Shown piece by piece: positions 11,457 to 19,286 of a stretch of 64,000 bases of DNA; within the stretch, counting starts at the first letter, position 1; the number at the start of each line of letters is the position of its first letter. Under the pieces are notes generated by a model that worked only from the letters and a program-made list of their open reading frames with translations, did not search any database and had not been told where the DNA came from. Both the position numbers and the translations under genes were made by a program. Origin of the DNA: Acidisoma silvae (GTDB lineage: Bacteria > Pseudomonadota > Alphaproteobacteria > Acetobacterales > Acetobacteraceae); NCBI RefSeq assembly GCF_020618775.1, contig NZ_JAESVB010000006.1, positions 1-64,000 on the forward strand, in the 5' to 3' direction.

Positions 11457-11853
11457 AGAGTGAGGCAATGACAAGATCCTTGCGTGGCCCCGTGATGCGC
11501 CAGGACAGGCGCCAGCGATCCGGCGCCTCTATCCGGTAGCGCCCGCGATAGAGATCCGGCGCGCAGTCATGAGACGTGCAGGCAATGCCGCCATCATCCA
11601 AACGCGCCTCATGAAAGAACCTGCCGTCATCGAAGAAGACGCGAAAACGATCGGACGCAACTATTTCGAAACGATAATCGCGTGCCGCGTCCATCGCGAC
11701 ATCGCCCAGCACCAACCTGCCGCTTTCGGAAAAGCCTATGCCGCCGCCGTCTGCGACGAAGCGTGCCGATCCAGCCAACCTGCCGATCGTGCGCGCCTTA
11801 CGGTCCTGAATCCGGCGGCGAAGGATCCAGTCCCCCGCGAAGAGAGCGGTCAG
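11443..11853 (-). CDS. DUF6314 family protein, probable CTG start
   Basis: Small protein of unknown function. The C-terminal two thirds match the DUF6314 pattern as I know it: FFDDGRFFH, then HDCAPDLYRGRY, then WRLSWRITGPRKD. The nearest canonical start is TTG at 11778, giving 111 residues. However, the same frame continues upstream with GDWILRRRIQDRKARTIG, which looks like the conserved N-terminus of the family, up to a stop at 11866-11868. No ATG, GTG or TTG exists in that extension. A CTG at 11851-11853 forms a CTGA overlap with the stop of the upstream DUF29 gene, so I place the start there (136 residues). If CTG is not used, the gene starts at 11778. Confidence 0.6.
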   Translation of the reverse strand: MTALFAGDWILRRRIQDRKARTIGRLAGSARFVADGGGIGFSESGRLVLGDVAMDAARDYRFEIVASDRFRVFFDDGRFFHEARLDDGGIACTSHDCAPDLYRGRYRIEAPDRWRLSWRITGPRKDLVIASLFTRR

Positions 11854-12281
11854 GCTGGCCAGAAGTCAGGGTCCATGATCTGCGCGAAACTCCAGGGGCA
11901 AGCGGGTGGGAAGGTGCTCTCGTCGAGGTTGGCCTCGCCGACCGCTTCCAGAATCGCATCGCCATAGGCTTCCGTTAGCGCCTCTGGCAGCATGGACTTC
12001 AGGCTAGGATTGTCTTTCAGATGCCGGACCAGCTGCCTGCGGTTGTTCATGATCGTGACGCGCCAGCTTTTGCCACGCCGGTCGGGCTGATACTGCCACT
12101 TGAGCAGATGCTGAAGCAGAAGGATCAGGCGGTTGATCAGTTCGCGCTTTTCGCTCCGGCCCATGCTTTCGATTTCCTCGGCGATATTGGCGATATCGGC
12201 CTCGTTCAGCCGCCCGGCGCGCAGCAGCGCGGCCTGCTCATTCGCCCAGGCGTAGAAATCATGATCGTAGGTTTCGCTCAT
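11850..12281 (-). CDS. DUF29 family protein
   Basis: The 143-residue product matches the DUF29 family, of unknown biochemical role and common in cyanobacteria and proteobacteria. Visible family features are the N-terminal YDHDFYAWANEQAALLR, the central IAEEIESMGRSEKRELINRL and HLLKWQYQPDRRGKSW. ATG 12281 is chosen because GGAGAGGCG precedes it; the frame continues upstream without such a site. It lies in a minus-strand run after the sigma factor and DUF1109 genes (36-base gap) and overlaps the DUF6314 gene. Confidence 0.85.
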   Translation of the reverse strand: MSETYDHDFYAWANEQAALLRAGRLNEADIANIAEEIESMGRSEKRELINRLILLLQHLLKWQYQPDRRGKSWRVTIMNNRRQLVRHLKDNPSLKSMLPEALTEAYGDAILEAVGEANLDESTFPPACPWSFAQIMDPDFWPA

Positions 12282-12316
12282 CGCGCCTCTCCTCCAGGCT
12301 TCCGACTGCACGCATC

Positions 12317-12961
12317 TTAACGGAACAACCAGCGCGCGCACAGGCGATTGAGACCGACGATGATGGCGACCGCCCCCAGATGCCCCACCAGATCGGGCAG
12401 CGAGCCGTCATAGGCATGGAAGAAATTGAGCAGGGTCACCGCGGCGCCCGCTGCCGCCAGGCCGGCCAAAGCCGCCGTCAAATTGGGTCGCACGGGAAAG
12501 GTCCGGCGCAGCAGCAGAGCCAGCAGCGCCGATAGCGGCAGCGACACCAAAAGGATGAACCCGAAACTATATTCGCCGCCCAGCATGCGGGCATCCTGCC
12601 ATCCCGGCAGGCTCCAGATATGGGCGAAGCCCATGCCGCATTCGACGACCCACCAGGCGAGCGCAGGCATGGGCAGCAAGGCCCAGCGCGGGCTGCGCCC
12701 CGGCATGCCGGTCATGAAAGCGGCGATCACAGCCAGGACCGCCGTCACGGCCGAACTGAGCGCCGCCAACCACATGTACGGCGCCAGCATCAGATGCGCC
12801 ATCATCGCATGCAGATCCGCCCGCACGGCGAAGACATCGGCAAAAACCGCAACCAGCACCAGCCAAAGCAGTACCAGGCGCGCCGGGCGCACGCGGCGCA
12901 CGGGCTTCAGGTCGCGGCTGAGCTTATCGATTAATTGCTGATGCGAAAGGGGTTCAGACAT
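12317..12961 (-). CDS. DUF1109/NrsF-type membrane anti-sigma factor
   Basis: A 214-residue polytopic protein with about six hydrophobic segments (for example LVLLWLVLVAVFADVFAV, WLAALSSAVTAVLAVIAAF and GFILLVSLPLSALLALLL) and a charged N-terminus. This is the DUF1109/NrsF architecture. NrsF proteins in Caulobacter and related bacteria hold an ECF sigma factor inactive at the membrane. The start at 12961 overlaps the upstream sigma-factor gene by 8 bases, which strongly supports the cognate pairing. The hydrophobic region contains Cys and Trp residues (WWVVECGMGF) that might sense redox; that is inference. Confidence 0.85.
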   Translation of the reverse strand: MSEPLSHQQLIDKLSRDLKPVRRVRPARLVLLWLVLVAVFADVFAVRADLHAMMAHLMLAPYMWLAALSSAVTAVLAVIAAFMTGMPGRSPRWALLPMPALAWWVVECGMGFAHIWSLPGWQDARMLGGEYSFGFILLVSLPLSALLALLLRRTFPVRPNLTAALAGLAAAGAAVTLLNFFHAYDGSLPDLVGHLGAVAIIVGLNRLCARWLFR

Positions 12962-13541
12962 CGTCACCCTCCTCCGCCGCATCCTTCACGCCCATGCGCT
13001 GCCTCAGGGATTTCAGCGCACGATGCAGATTGACCTTGAGCGCCGTTTTAGATCGGCCGGTCGCGGCCGATGCCTCTTCCAGCGATTCGCCGGCCAGCCC
13101 CAATCGCTCGGCGGCCTGGCGCTGACCGGCGGGCAGGTCTGCCACGGTGCGGCGCAGGGCCTGGGCGCGGTCATCGGCATCCAGCACGCTTTCCGCCTGC
13201 TGCTGATCTGACGCGAAATTTTCATAAGCGATCGGGTCATGCACCTCCCGCGCGGCATGCCGGCCCGAGCGTCGCAGCAGGTCGATCGCGCGGCGATCCG
13301 AAATGGCCCGCAACCAAGGCAAAAACGGCCTGGCCGGATCATAGGTCGCACGCGCCCGATGTAGGGTGATCAAAACCTCCTGTACCACGTCCTCGACCTG
13401 ATCGGCGCTGACGCCACGCCGGCGGGCGACCGCCGTGATGACGGGCACTGCATCGCGCAAGACCTGCCGGTAGGCGGACGCGTCACCGCGCTGGGCCGCT
13501 GCCATCAGCAGGCCCAGATCATCTCCAATCGGTTCAACCAT
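12954..13541 (-). CDS. ECF (sigma-70 family) RNA polymerase sigma factor
   Basis: The 195-residue protein has sigma region 2 (VEDVVQEVLITLHRARATYDPARPFLPWLRAISDRRAIDLLRR) and region 4 (LPAGQRQAAERLGLAGESLEEASAATGRSKTALKVNLHRALKSLRQRM), with no region 1 or 3, as expected for an ECF factor. It is followed by an overlapping DUF1109 anti-sigma gene, as in the SigF/NrsF group known from Caulobacter. The target promoter and inducing signal cannot be read from this sequence. It diverges from serC, with a 211-base gap between the two starts. Confidence 0.9.
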   Translation of the reverse strand: MVEPIGDDLGLLMAAAQRGDASAYRQVLRDAVPVITAVARRRGVSADQVEDVVQEVLITLHRARATYDPARPFLPWLRAISDRRAIDLLRRSGRHAAREVHDPIAYENFASDQQQAESVLDADDRAQALRRTVADLPAGQRQAAERLGLAGESLEEASAATGRSKTALKVNLHRALKSLRQRMGVKDAAEEGDDV

Positions 13542-13752
13542 AAAGCGGTGTCACCTGCGGTGCTGCCATCCTCATATTCAACCGGCAACCTAAACGCTGG
13601 TGCTGTGCTCTCCTAGCCTCGCCTGTCACAGAATATTCGTGGCAACCCTGCCCCCGGTTACGGTGATTGCGAAATTGGCGGCAATCCTCTACACGCGTCG
13701 GCGGGTCACGCCCCCCCACCGGGGCGCTTCTCTTCTGAAAGGGAGAGCCAAA

Positions 13753-14937
13753 ATGGCACTCGTCACGAAGCCGGACATCCGTCCGAACAATCCCAATTTC
13801 TCATCTGGCCCTTGCGCCAAGCGACCCGGCTTTACGCTGGACGCGCTGAGCGGCGCGATGCTCGGCCGCAGCCACCGCGCCAAAGAGCCGAAGGCGCGCC
13901 TGGCGGAGGTCATTACCCTCTCCCGCGATATCCTCGGCATGCCCGAAGGCTGGAAGCTCGGCATTGTGCCGGCATCCGACACCGGCGCCGTGGAAATGGC
14001 CCTCTGGTCCATGCTCGGCGCCCGCCCGGTCGACGTTCTCGCCCATGAAAGCTTCTCCGAAGGCTGGGCGACCGATGTCATTAAGCAGTTGAAGCTGGCG
14101 GACGCCCGCGTGCTGGGCGCCGAATATGGCAAGCTGCCGGACCTCGCGGCCGTCAACCCAGCGCATGACGTGGTTCTGGCCTGGAACGGCACCACCTCCG
14201 GCGTGCGCTATGCGAATGGCGATTTCATCGCGGCCGACCGCGAAGGCCTGGTCATCTGCGACGCGACCTCGGCCGCCTTCGCCATGGACCTGCCCTGGGA
14301 CAAGCTCGATGTCGTGACCTGGTCCTGGCAGAAGGTTTTGGGTGGTGAAGCTGCCCATGGCATGCTGGCTCTGTCCCCGCGTGCCGTGGAGCGCCTGACC
14401 ACCTTCAAGCCGGACCGGCCGCTGCCCAAGATCTTCCGCCTCACCAGCGGCGGCAAGCTGATCGAAGGCGTCTTCATCGGCGAGACCATCAATACGCCCT
14501 CCATGCTTTGCGTCGAAGATGCGCTGGACGGCCTGCGCTGGGCGCAGTCGGTCGGCGGCCTGCCGGGTCTGATCGCCCGTTCGGAAGCCAATCTCGCCGC
14601 CATGGCCGCCTGGGTCGCCCAAAGCGATTGGGCCAGCTTCCTGGCGGAAGATGCAGCCATCCGATCCTCGACCTCGATCTGCCTCTCCATCACTGCCCCC
14701 TGGTTCGCCGCATTGAGCGCCGAAACCCAGGCCAAGGCCGCGAAGAAGCTGGCCTCCCTGCTCGAAAAGGAAGGGGCCGCGCTCGACATCGCCTCCTACC
14801 GCGACGCGCCGCCGGGCCTGCGCATCTGGGGCGGTGCGACCGTGGAGACTGCCGATATCGAAGCCCTTCTTCCCTGGCTCGACTGGGCGCATGCCCAGGT
14901 TGAGGCCGAGTTCGCGACCATCACGGCGGCGGAGTAA
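13753..14937 (+). CDS. serC: SerC, phosphoserine aminotransferase
   Basis: PLP enzyme that converts 3-phosphohydroxypyruvate and glutamate to phosphoserine (and serves pyridoxine synthesis). The 394-residue product is the alphaproteobacterial type: it begins with [15 protein letters not shown], has [12 protein letters not shown], and carries the PLP-binding Lys194 in [18 protein letters not shown] 13753 follows GGGAGAGCC; the frame extends upstream but without support. serA follows after 5 bases, giving a compact serine operon whose first two steps are encoded here. Confidence 0.95.
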   Translation: MALVTKPDIRPNNPNFSSGPCAKRPGFTLDALSGAMLGRSHRAKEPKARLAEVITLSRDILGMPEGWKLGIVPASDTGAVEMALWSMLGARPVDVLAHESFSEGWATDVIKQLKLADARVLGAEYGKLPDLAAVNPAHDVVLAWNGTTSGVRYANGDFIAADREGLVICDATSAAFAMDLPWDKLDVVTWSWQKVLGGEAAHGMLALSPRAVERLTTFKPDRPLPKIFRLTSGGKLIEGVFIGETINTPSMLCVEDALDGLRWAQSVGGLPGLIARSEANLAAMAAWVAQSDWASFLAEDAAIRSSTSICLSITAPWFAALSAETQAKAAKKLASLLEKEGAALDIASYRDAPPGLRIWGGATVETADIEALLPWLDWAHAQVEAEFATITAAE

Positions 14938-14942
14938 TCGCA

Positions 14943-16529
14943 ATGCCCAAAGTTCTGATTTCCGATAAGCTTTCGCCCGCAGCCATCGAAATCTTCCGCA
15001 CGCGCGGGGTCGAGACGGATGTGAAGACCGGCCTCAGCCCGGCCGAATTGCGCGCCATCATCGGCGCGTATGATGGTCTGGCGATCCGTTCCGCCAGCAA
15101 GGTGACGAAGGAACTGCTGGAAGCGGCGCCGAACCTGAAGGTCGTCGGCCGCGCCGGCATCGGCGTCGACAATGTCGACATCAAGGCCGCGACCGCGCAT
15201 GGCGTCGTCGTCATGAACACGCCCTTCGGCAATGCCATCACCACCGCCGAACATGCTATCGCCATGATGTTCGCCCTCGCCCGCCAGCTGCCGGAGGCGT
15301 CCGCCTCCACCCGCGCCGGCAAGTGGGAAAAGAACCGCTTCATGGGCGTGGAGCTGACGGCCAAGACGCTCGGCATCATCGGCTGCGGCAATATCGGTTC
15401 CATCGTCGCCGACCGCGCCGTCGGGCTGAAGATGAAGGTCATCGCCTTCGATCCCTTCCTGTCCGACAAGCGCGCCGTCGAACTCGGTGTCGAGAAGGTG
15501 GAACTGCCCGAGCTTTTCGCCCGCGCCGATTTCATCACCCTGCATACGCCGCTGGTGGACGGCACGCGCTACATCATCAACGCGGCAGCCATTGCCACGA
15601 TGAAACAGGGCGTGCGCATCATCAATTGCGCCCGTGGCGGGCTGGTCGAAGAAGCCGCCCTGCTGGAAGGCCTGCAATCCGGCAAGGTGGCCGGCGCCGC
15701 GCTCGATGTGTTCGAGGTTGAGCCCGCGAAGGAAAACCCGCTTTTCGCGCTCGAAAACGTGGTCTGCACGCCGCATCTGGGTGCCTCCACCGCCGAAGCG
15801 CAGGAAAATGTGGCGCTGCAGGTGGCCGAGCAGATGAGCGACTATCTGCTGACAGGCGCTGTCTCCAACGCCATCAACGTGCCGGCCATCTCGGCCGAGG
15901 ATGCGCCGCGCGTGCGCCCCTATATGGAACTCGCCCGCCGCCTGGGTGAATTCGCCGGCCAGCTGACACAGGCCAAGGACGGCGTCATCACCCATGTGAC
16001 GATCGAGTATGAGGGCGCGGTCGCTCAGCTCAACCACAAGCCGCTGACCGCCGCAGCGCTCGCCGGGCTGATGGCGCCGATGATCACGGGCGCCAATATG
16101 GTCAATGCCCCGGTGCTCGCGCGTGAGCGCGGCATCGAGGTGACCGAGACCGTGCACGACCGCGCCAGCGAGTATCAGACGCTCATCCGCCTGACCATTG
16201 CGACCAAGACCAATACCCGCTCGGTCGCCGGCACGCTCTTCGCCGGGTCCAAAGCCCGCCTGGTCGAGATCAAGGGCATTCCGGTGGAAGCGGATTTCAG
16301 CCGCCACATGCTGTACGTGACGAACCAGGACAAGCCGGGCTTTATCGGCCGCTTCGGCGCGACCCTGTCCGACGCCGGCATCAATATCGCGACCTTCCAC
16401 CTCGGCCGTGCGGCGGCCGGTGGGGACGCGATCTGCCTCGTCTCGCTTGACGAGCCCTTGCCGGAAACGGTGCTGGACGCGGTGCGGGCGCTGCCTTTGG
16501 TGGTGCAGGCAACGCCGGTCACCTTCTAA
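14943..16529 (+). CDS. serA: SerA, D-3-phosphoglycerate dehydrogenase
   Basis: First committed enzyme of serine synthesis, NAD-dependent. The 528-residue length is the long form. The N-terminal catalytic lobe is followed by the Rossmann motif GIIGCGNIGSIVADRA, the catalytic Arg (NCARGGLV), Glu (DVFEVEP) and His (TPHLGAST). An intervening domain and a C-terminal ACT domain (LYVTNQDKPGFIGRFGATL) complete it; the ACT domain usually binds serine for feedback control. It lies 5 bases after serC and 39 bases before a small membrane-peptide gene. Confidence 0.96.
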   Translation: MPKVLISDKLSPAAIEIFRTRGVETDVKTGLSPAELRAIIGAYDGLAIRSASKVTKELLEAAPNLKVVGRAGIGVDNVDIKAATAHGVVVMNTPFGNAITTAEHAIAMMFALARQLPEASASTRAGKWEKNRFMGVELTAKTLGIIGCGNIGSIVADRAVGLKMKVIAFDPFLSDKRAVELGVEKVELPELFARADFITLHTPLVDGTRYIINAAAIATMKQGVRIINCARGGLVEEAALLEGLQSGKVAGAALDVFEVEPAKENPLFALENVVCTPHLGASTAEAQENVALQVAEQMSDYLLTGAVSNAINVPAISAEDAPRVRPYMELARRLGEFAGQLTQAKDGVITHVTIEYEGAVAQLNHKPLTAAALAGLMAPMITGANMVNAPVLARERGIEVTETVHDRASEYQTLIRLTIATKTNTRSVAGTLFAGSKARLVEIKGIPVEADFSRHMLYVTNQDKPGFIGRFGATLSDAGINIATFHLGRAAAGGDAICLVSLDEPLPETVLDAVRALPLVVQATPVTF

Positions 16530-16568
16530 AAGACGGGCTAGGAACGAAAAAAAACGGAGCCAGACCGC

Positions 16569-16712
16569 ATGGGTGATAACGGCAATATCCTGGCCTTGAT
16601 TGTCCTGGTCATTGTTGCCGTCATCATCCTGGGCGGCTGGCTCGCCTTTCCGACGATCAGCCATTTCATGCAGACTCAGGACTGCGTGGCCGCCGGCCAC
16701 ATGAACTGCTGA
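16569..16712 (+). CDS. Small single-span membrane protein (47 aa)
   Basis: A short gene preceded by CGGAG about 10 bases before the ATG. The product starts MGDNGNILAL, has one hydrophobic segment of about 23 residues (LIVLVIVAVIILGGWLAF) and a short tail with two Cys (QDCVAAGHMNC). No function is recognised. It follows serA by 39 bases on the same strand and could be co-transcribed. The clean start, strong transmembrane segment and coding-like third-position GC favour a real gene, but homologues were not checked. Confidence 0.55.
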   Translation: MGDNGNILALIVLVIVAVIILGGWLAFPTISHFMQTQDCVAAGHMNC

Positions 16713-16781
16713 CAATCGTCACGCGCGGGACGGGTGCCGCCCCTTCCCAAACGCGCTGCATTATGGTTGATTGAAAGCGGA

Positions 16782-16810
16782 GGAGCACTCTCGTTTATTT
16801 TGAGTGCTCC
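16782..16810 (+). promoter_or_regulatory. CIRCE-like inverted repeat before the alcohol dehydrogenase gene
   Basis: Perfect 9-bp inverted repeat GGAGCACTC / GAGTGCTCC with an 11-base AT-rich spacer, followed by CTTTCC. It lies between the small membrane-protein gene and the alcohol dehydrogenase gene. The core GCACTC/GAGTGC is identical to the CIRCE operator bound by HrcA, but true CIRCE has a 9-base spacer and TTA/TAA ends. It could instead be the terminator of the serCA transcript. Confidence 0.45.
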
Positions 16811-16861
16811 CTTTCCATGACATCCAGTCACCCATAATCAATTGATCGGTAAGGACGCATC

Positions 16862-17905
16862 ATGCTGCAATGTGTCGGCTATGGTGCCACCGCGGCCTCC
16901 GCGCCCGTGGCCCCTATTTCCTTCAACCGCCGCGACCCAGGCGCGGAAGACGTTGTCATCAAGATCGCCTTTTGCGGCGTCTGCCATTCCGACCTGCATC
17001 AGGTCCGCAACGAATGGCGCAACACCGTCTATCCCTGCATTCCCGGCCATGAAATCGTCGGCCATGTCGAAAGCGTCGGCGCCGGCGTCACGCGCTTCAA
17101 GGTCGGTGACGCGGTCGGTGTGGGCTGTCTCGTCGGTTCCTGCCGCACCTGCTCGGCCTGCCAGAAGGGCTTCGAGAACTATTGCGAGAACGGCTTCAAC
17201 GGCACCTATAACGGTGTCGATCCCATCATCGGCGGCCCCACCTTCGGCGGCTATTCCGACAAAATCGTCGTCGACCAGCATTTCGTGCTGACCATCCCCG
17301 AAGGCATGGATCTGGCCGCAGCAGCCCCGCTGCTATGCGCCGGCATCACCACCTATTCGCCGCTGCGGCATTGGAAAGTCGGGCCGGGCCATAAGGTCGG
17401 CATCGTCGGTCTTGGCGGTCTCGGCCATATGGGCCTCAAGATCGCCCATGCCATGGGTGCCCGCGTCGTGCTGTTCACGACCTCGGCCGGCAAGGCGGAA
17501 GACGCGAAGAAGCTCGGCGCGGACGAAGTCGTCATCTCCAAAAACGCGGATGAGATGGCGAAACACACCGACAGTTTCGATTTCATCCTCGATACCGTCG
17601 CGGCCGATCATCCGATCGACGCCTATCTCGGCCTGCTGAAGCTCGACGGCACATTGTGCCAGGTCGGCGCTCCGGAAAATCCGCTGTCGGTTTCGGCCTT
17701 TAGCGTTATCTGGCGTCGCCGCAGCTTTGCCGGCTCATTGATTGGTGGCATTCCCGAGACCCAGGAAATGCTGGATTTCTGTGCCGAGCATGGGCTGACG
17801 GCCGATATCGAGATGATCAAGATGGACGAAATCGAGGGCGCTTATGCCCGGATGCTGAAAAGCGACGTCAAATACCGCTTTGTCGTCGACATGGCATCCC
17901 TTTAA
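16862..17905 (+). CDS. Zinc-dependent NAD(P) alcohol dehydrogenase (CAD/YahK type)
   Basis: A 347-residue medium-chain dehydrogenase that probably reduces aldehydes or oxidises primary alcohols in the cytosol. Catalytic zinc residues are Cys41 (GVCHSDLH) and His63-Glu64 (IPGHE). The structural zinc cysteines are 94, 97, 100 and 108. The nucleotide site is GLGGLGHMGLKIA. The overall pattern (CGVCHSDLH, YNGVDP, GGYSDKIVVD) places it with the YahK/cinnamyl-alcohol dehydrogenase group, which usually prefers NADPH. AAGGACG precedes the ATG. It stands alone between a CIRCE-like repeat and the cellulose operon leader. Confidence 0.88.
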   Translation: MLQCVGYGATAASAPVAPISFNRRDPGAEDVVIKIAFCGVCHSDLHQVRNEWRNTVYPCIPGHEIVGHVESVGAGVTRFKVGDAVGVGCLVGSCRTCSACQKGFENYCENGFNGTYNGVDPIIGGPTFGGYSDKIVVDQHFVLTIPEGMDLAAAAPLLCAGITTYSPLRHWKVGPGHKVGIVGLGGLGHMGLKIAHAMGARVVLFTTSAGKAEDAKKLGADEVVISKNADEMAKHTDSFDFILDTVAADHPIDAYLGLLKLDGTLCQVGAPENPLSVSAFSVIWRRRSFAGSLIGGIPETQEMLDFCAEHGLTADIEMIKMDEIEGAYARMLKSDVKYRFVVDMASL

Positions 17906-18036
17906 CTTAAAGACTAATCTCTAAGGTTTAGGTCTCTACAAGGGCTTGCTCATCCCCAACCATTCCGGGTAGCGCCCTGCCCCGGGAACAGGCTCACCGC
18001 TCAGTGCATATAAGCTTTGCGGTAAGCCCTTATAAT

Positions 18037-18062
18037 GGCCATACTTCCTAGTGAGTATGGCC
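18037..18062 (+). promoter_or_regulatory. Leader hairpin 1 upstream of the cellulose operon
   Basis: A 9-bp inverted repeat, GGCCATACT and AGTATGGCC, around an 8-base loop in the 293-base gap before bcsZ. No T run follows. It may be an operator for a dimeric regulator or an RNA hairpin in the operon leader. I found no match to the c-di-GMP riboswitch core. Confidence 0.4.
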
Positions 18063-18106
18063 GGGGATTGAATTGGGGATGACTGAGCTGAAACGGATCT
18101 CTGGCC

Positions 18107-18137
18107 GGCCAGGAATTGCATTCCGCAATCCCTGGCC
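18107..18137 (+). promoter_or_regulatory. Leader hairpin 2 upstream of the cellulose operon
   Basis: Inverted repeat with arms GGCCAGG and CCTGGCC, one A-C mismatch, then ATTGC/GCAAT around a 5-base loop. It sits about 60 bases before the bcsZ start and 44 bases after leader hairpin 1. Its arms also begin with GGCC, so the two hairpins might compete. Confidence 0.4.
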
Positions 18138-18198
18138 GTCAGCTCTAATGCTCCCGGCGCCGGATTCTTACCGCCAGATTTTAGCGTCCTGGTGACTG

Positions 18199-19266
18199 AT
18201 GCCTCTGTCACGCCGTCACATTCTGGGCTGCGGCGCAGCCGGTGCGGTCTTTGCCTTGGCCCCAAGCCATAGGGCCGCGGCAGCGCGCGCCAATTTCCCG
18301 ATCAACGACCCTGACTGGATTTCGTTCAAAAGCCGCTTCGTGACGGCTGACGGACGCGTGGTCGATACCGGCAATAACGGCATCTCGCATTCCGAGGGGC
18401 AAAGCTACGGCATGCTCTTCGCGCTGACCTTCGGCGATCAGGCAAGCTTCGACCTCATCAAAGGCTGGACCGCGAAGAATCTGTCGCGGCCGACGGACGC
18501 GCTGCATATCTGGCGCTACCAGCCCAACCAGAAAAATCCGACGCCGGACGACAATAACGCGACCGACGGCGATCTGGTCATTGCCATGGCCCTGAGCCGC
18601 GCGGCGACCCTTTGGGGGCGCGCCGATGATGGCAATCAGGCGCGCGCCATTGCCCAGGCGATCCGGCAGAAGCTGATCGTCAATGCCGGCACCCGGCTGG
18701 TGCTGCTGCCCGGCGTAAATGGTTTTCAGCGCAAATCCGAAATCATCGTCAATCTCTCCTACAACAACTTCGTCGCCTTCCGGGAACTCGCGGTCATTGA
18801 CCCCTCGCCGCTGTGGCAGGTGCTGGGCCTGGATGCCTTGTCCCTGATTGAGGCCGCACGCTTCGGTCGCTGGCAATTGCCGCCGGATTGGCTTGCCGTG
18901 CCACTGCACGGCGGCACCGCAACGATTGCGTCCGGCTGGCCGCCGCTCTGCTCCTATGATGCGATCCGCGTGCCGCTGAATCTGGTCTGGGGGCAGAATT
19001 TGCCATCTGCCGTCGCCGCGTCTTTCGAGGATTTCTGGGCGACCGGCGCCCACTATCAGCCGGCCTGGGCCAATCTCAAGACCAATGCGGTATCCACCTA
19101 CGCCGCCGCCGGCGGACTCGTTGCGGTTCGCGATATAACCGGCGCTACTTCGCCCCAATTAGGGCTTCCCGTTCTGCCGCAAGTACAGCAATGCACCGAC
19201 TATTATTCCTCGGCGCTGGCTTTGCTGTCCCGCATCGCATGGGCCGAGGGTTACGGCGGTGGCTAA
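18199..19266 (+). CDS. bcsZ: BcsZ/CMCax, GH8 endo-beta-1,4-glucanase
   Basis: Periplasmic or secreted endoglucanase that trims nascent cellulose; it is needed for normal fibre assembly in Komagataeibacter. The 355-residue protein begins with a Tat-like signal (SRRHILG ... hydrophobic ... AAAA). The GH8 site is intact: Glu66 in SHSEGQSYGM as acid and Asp123 in NNATDGDLVIAMAL as base. HIWRYQP and YNNFVAFRELAVI are further family motifs. It opens the cellulose operon, 20 bases before the proline-rich gene, as cmcax does upstream of ccpAx. Confidence 0.92.
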   Translation: MPLSRRHILGCGAAGAVFALAPSHRAAAARANFPINDPDWISFKSRFVTADGRVVDTGNNGISHSEGQSYGMLFALTFGDQASFDLIKGWTAKNLSRPTDALHIWRYQPNQKNPTPDDNNATDGDLVIAMALSRAATLWGRADDGNQARAIAQAIRQKLIVNAGTRLVLLPGVNGFQRKSEIIVNLSYNNFVAFRELAVIDPSPLWQVLGLDALSLIEAARFGRWQLPPDWLAVPLHGGTATIASGWPPLCSYDAIRVPLNLVWGQNLPSAVAASFEDFWATGAHYQPAWANLKTNAVSTYAAAGGLVAVRDITGATSPQLGLPVLPQVQQCTDYYSSALALLSRIAWAEGYGGG

Positions 19267-19286
19267 CATCAAAGGTGCTTTAGGCA

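Noticed and set aside
17906-18198. c-di-GMP riboswitch before the cellulose operon
   Set aside because: The leader has hairpins but no recognisable match to the class I or II core; c-di-GMP control is better explained by the PilZ domain of BcsAB.
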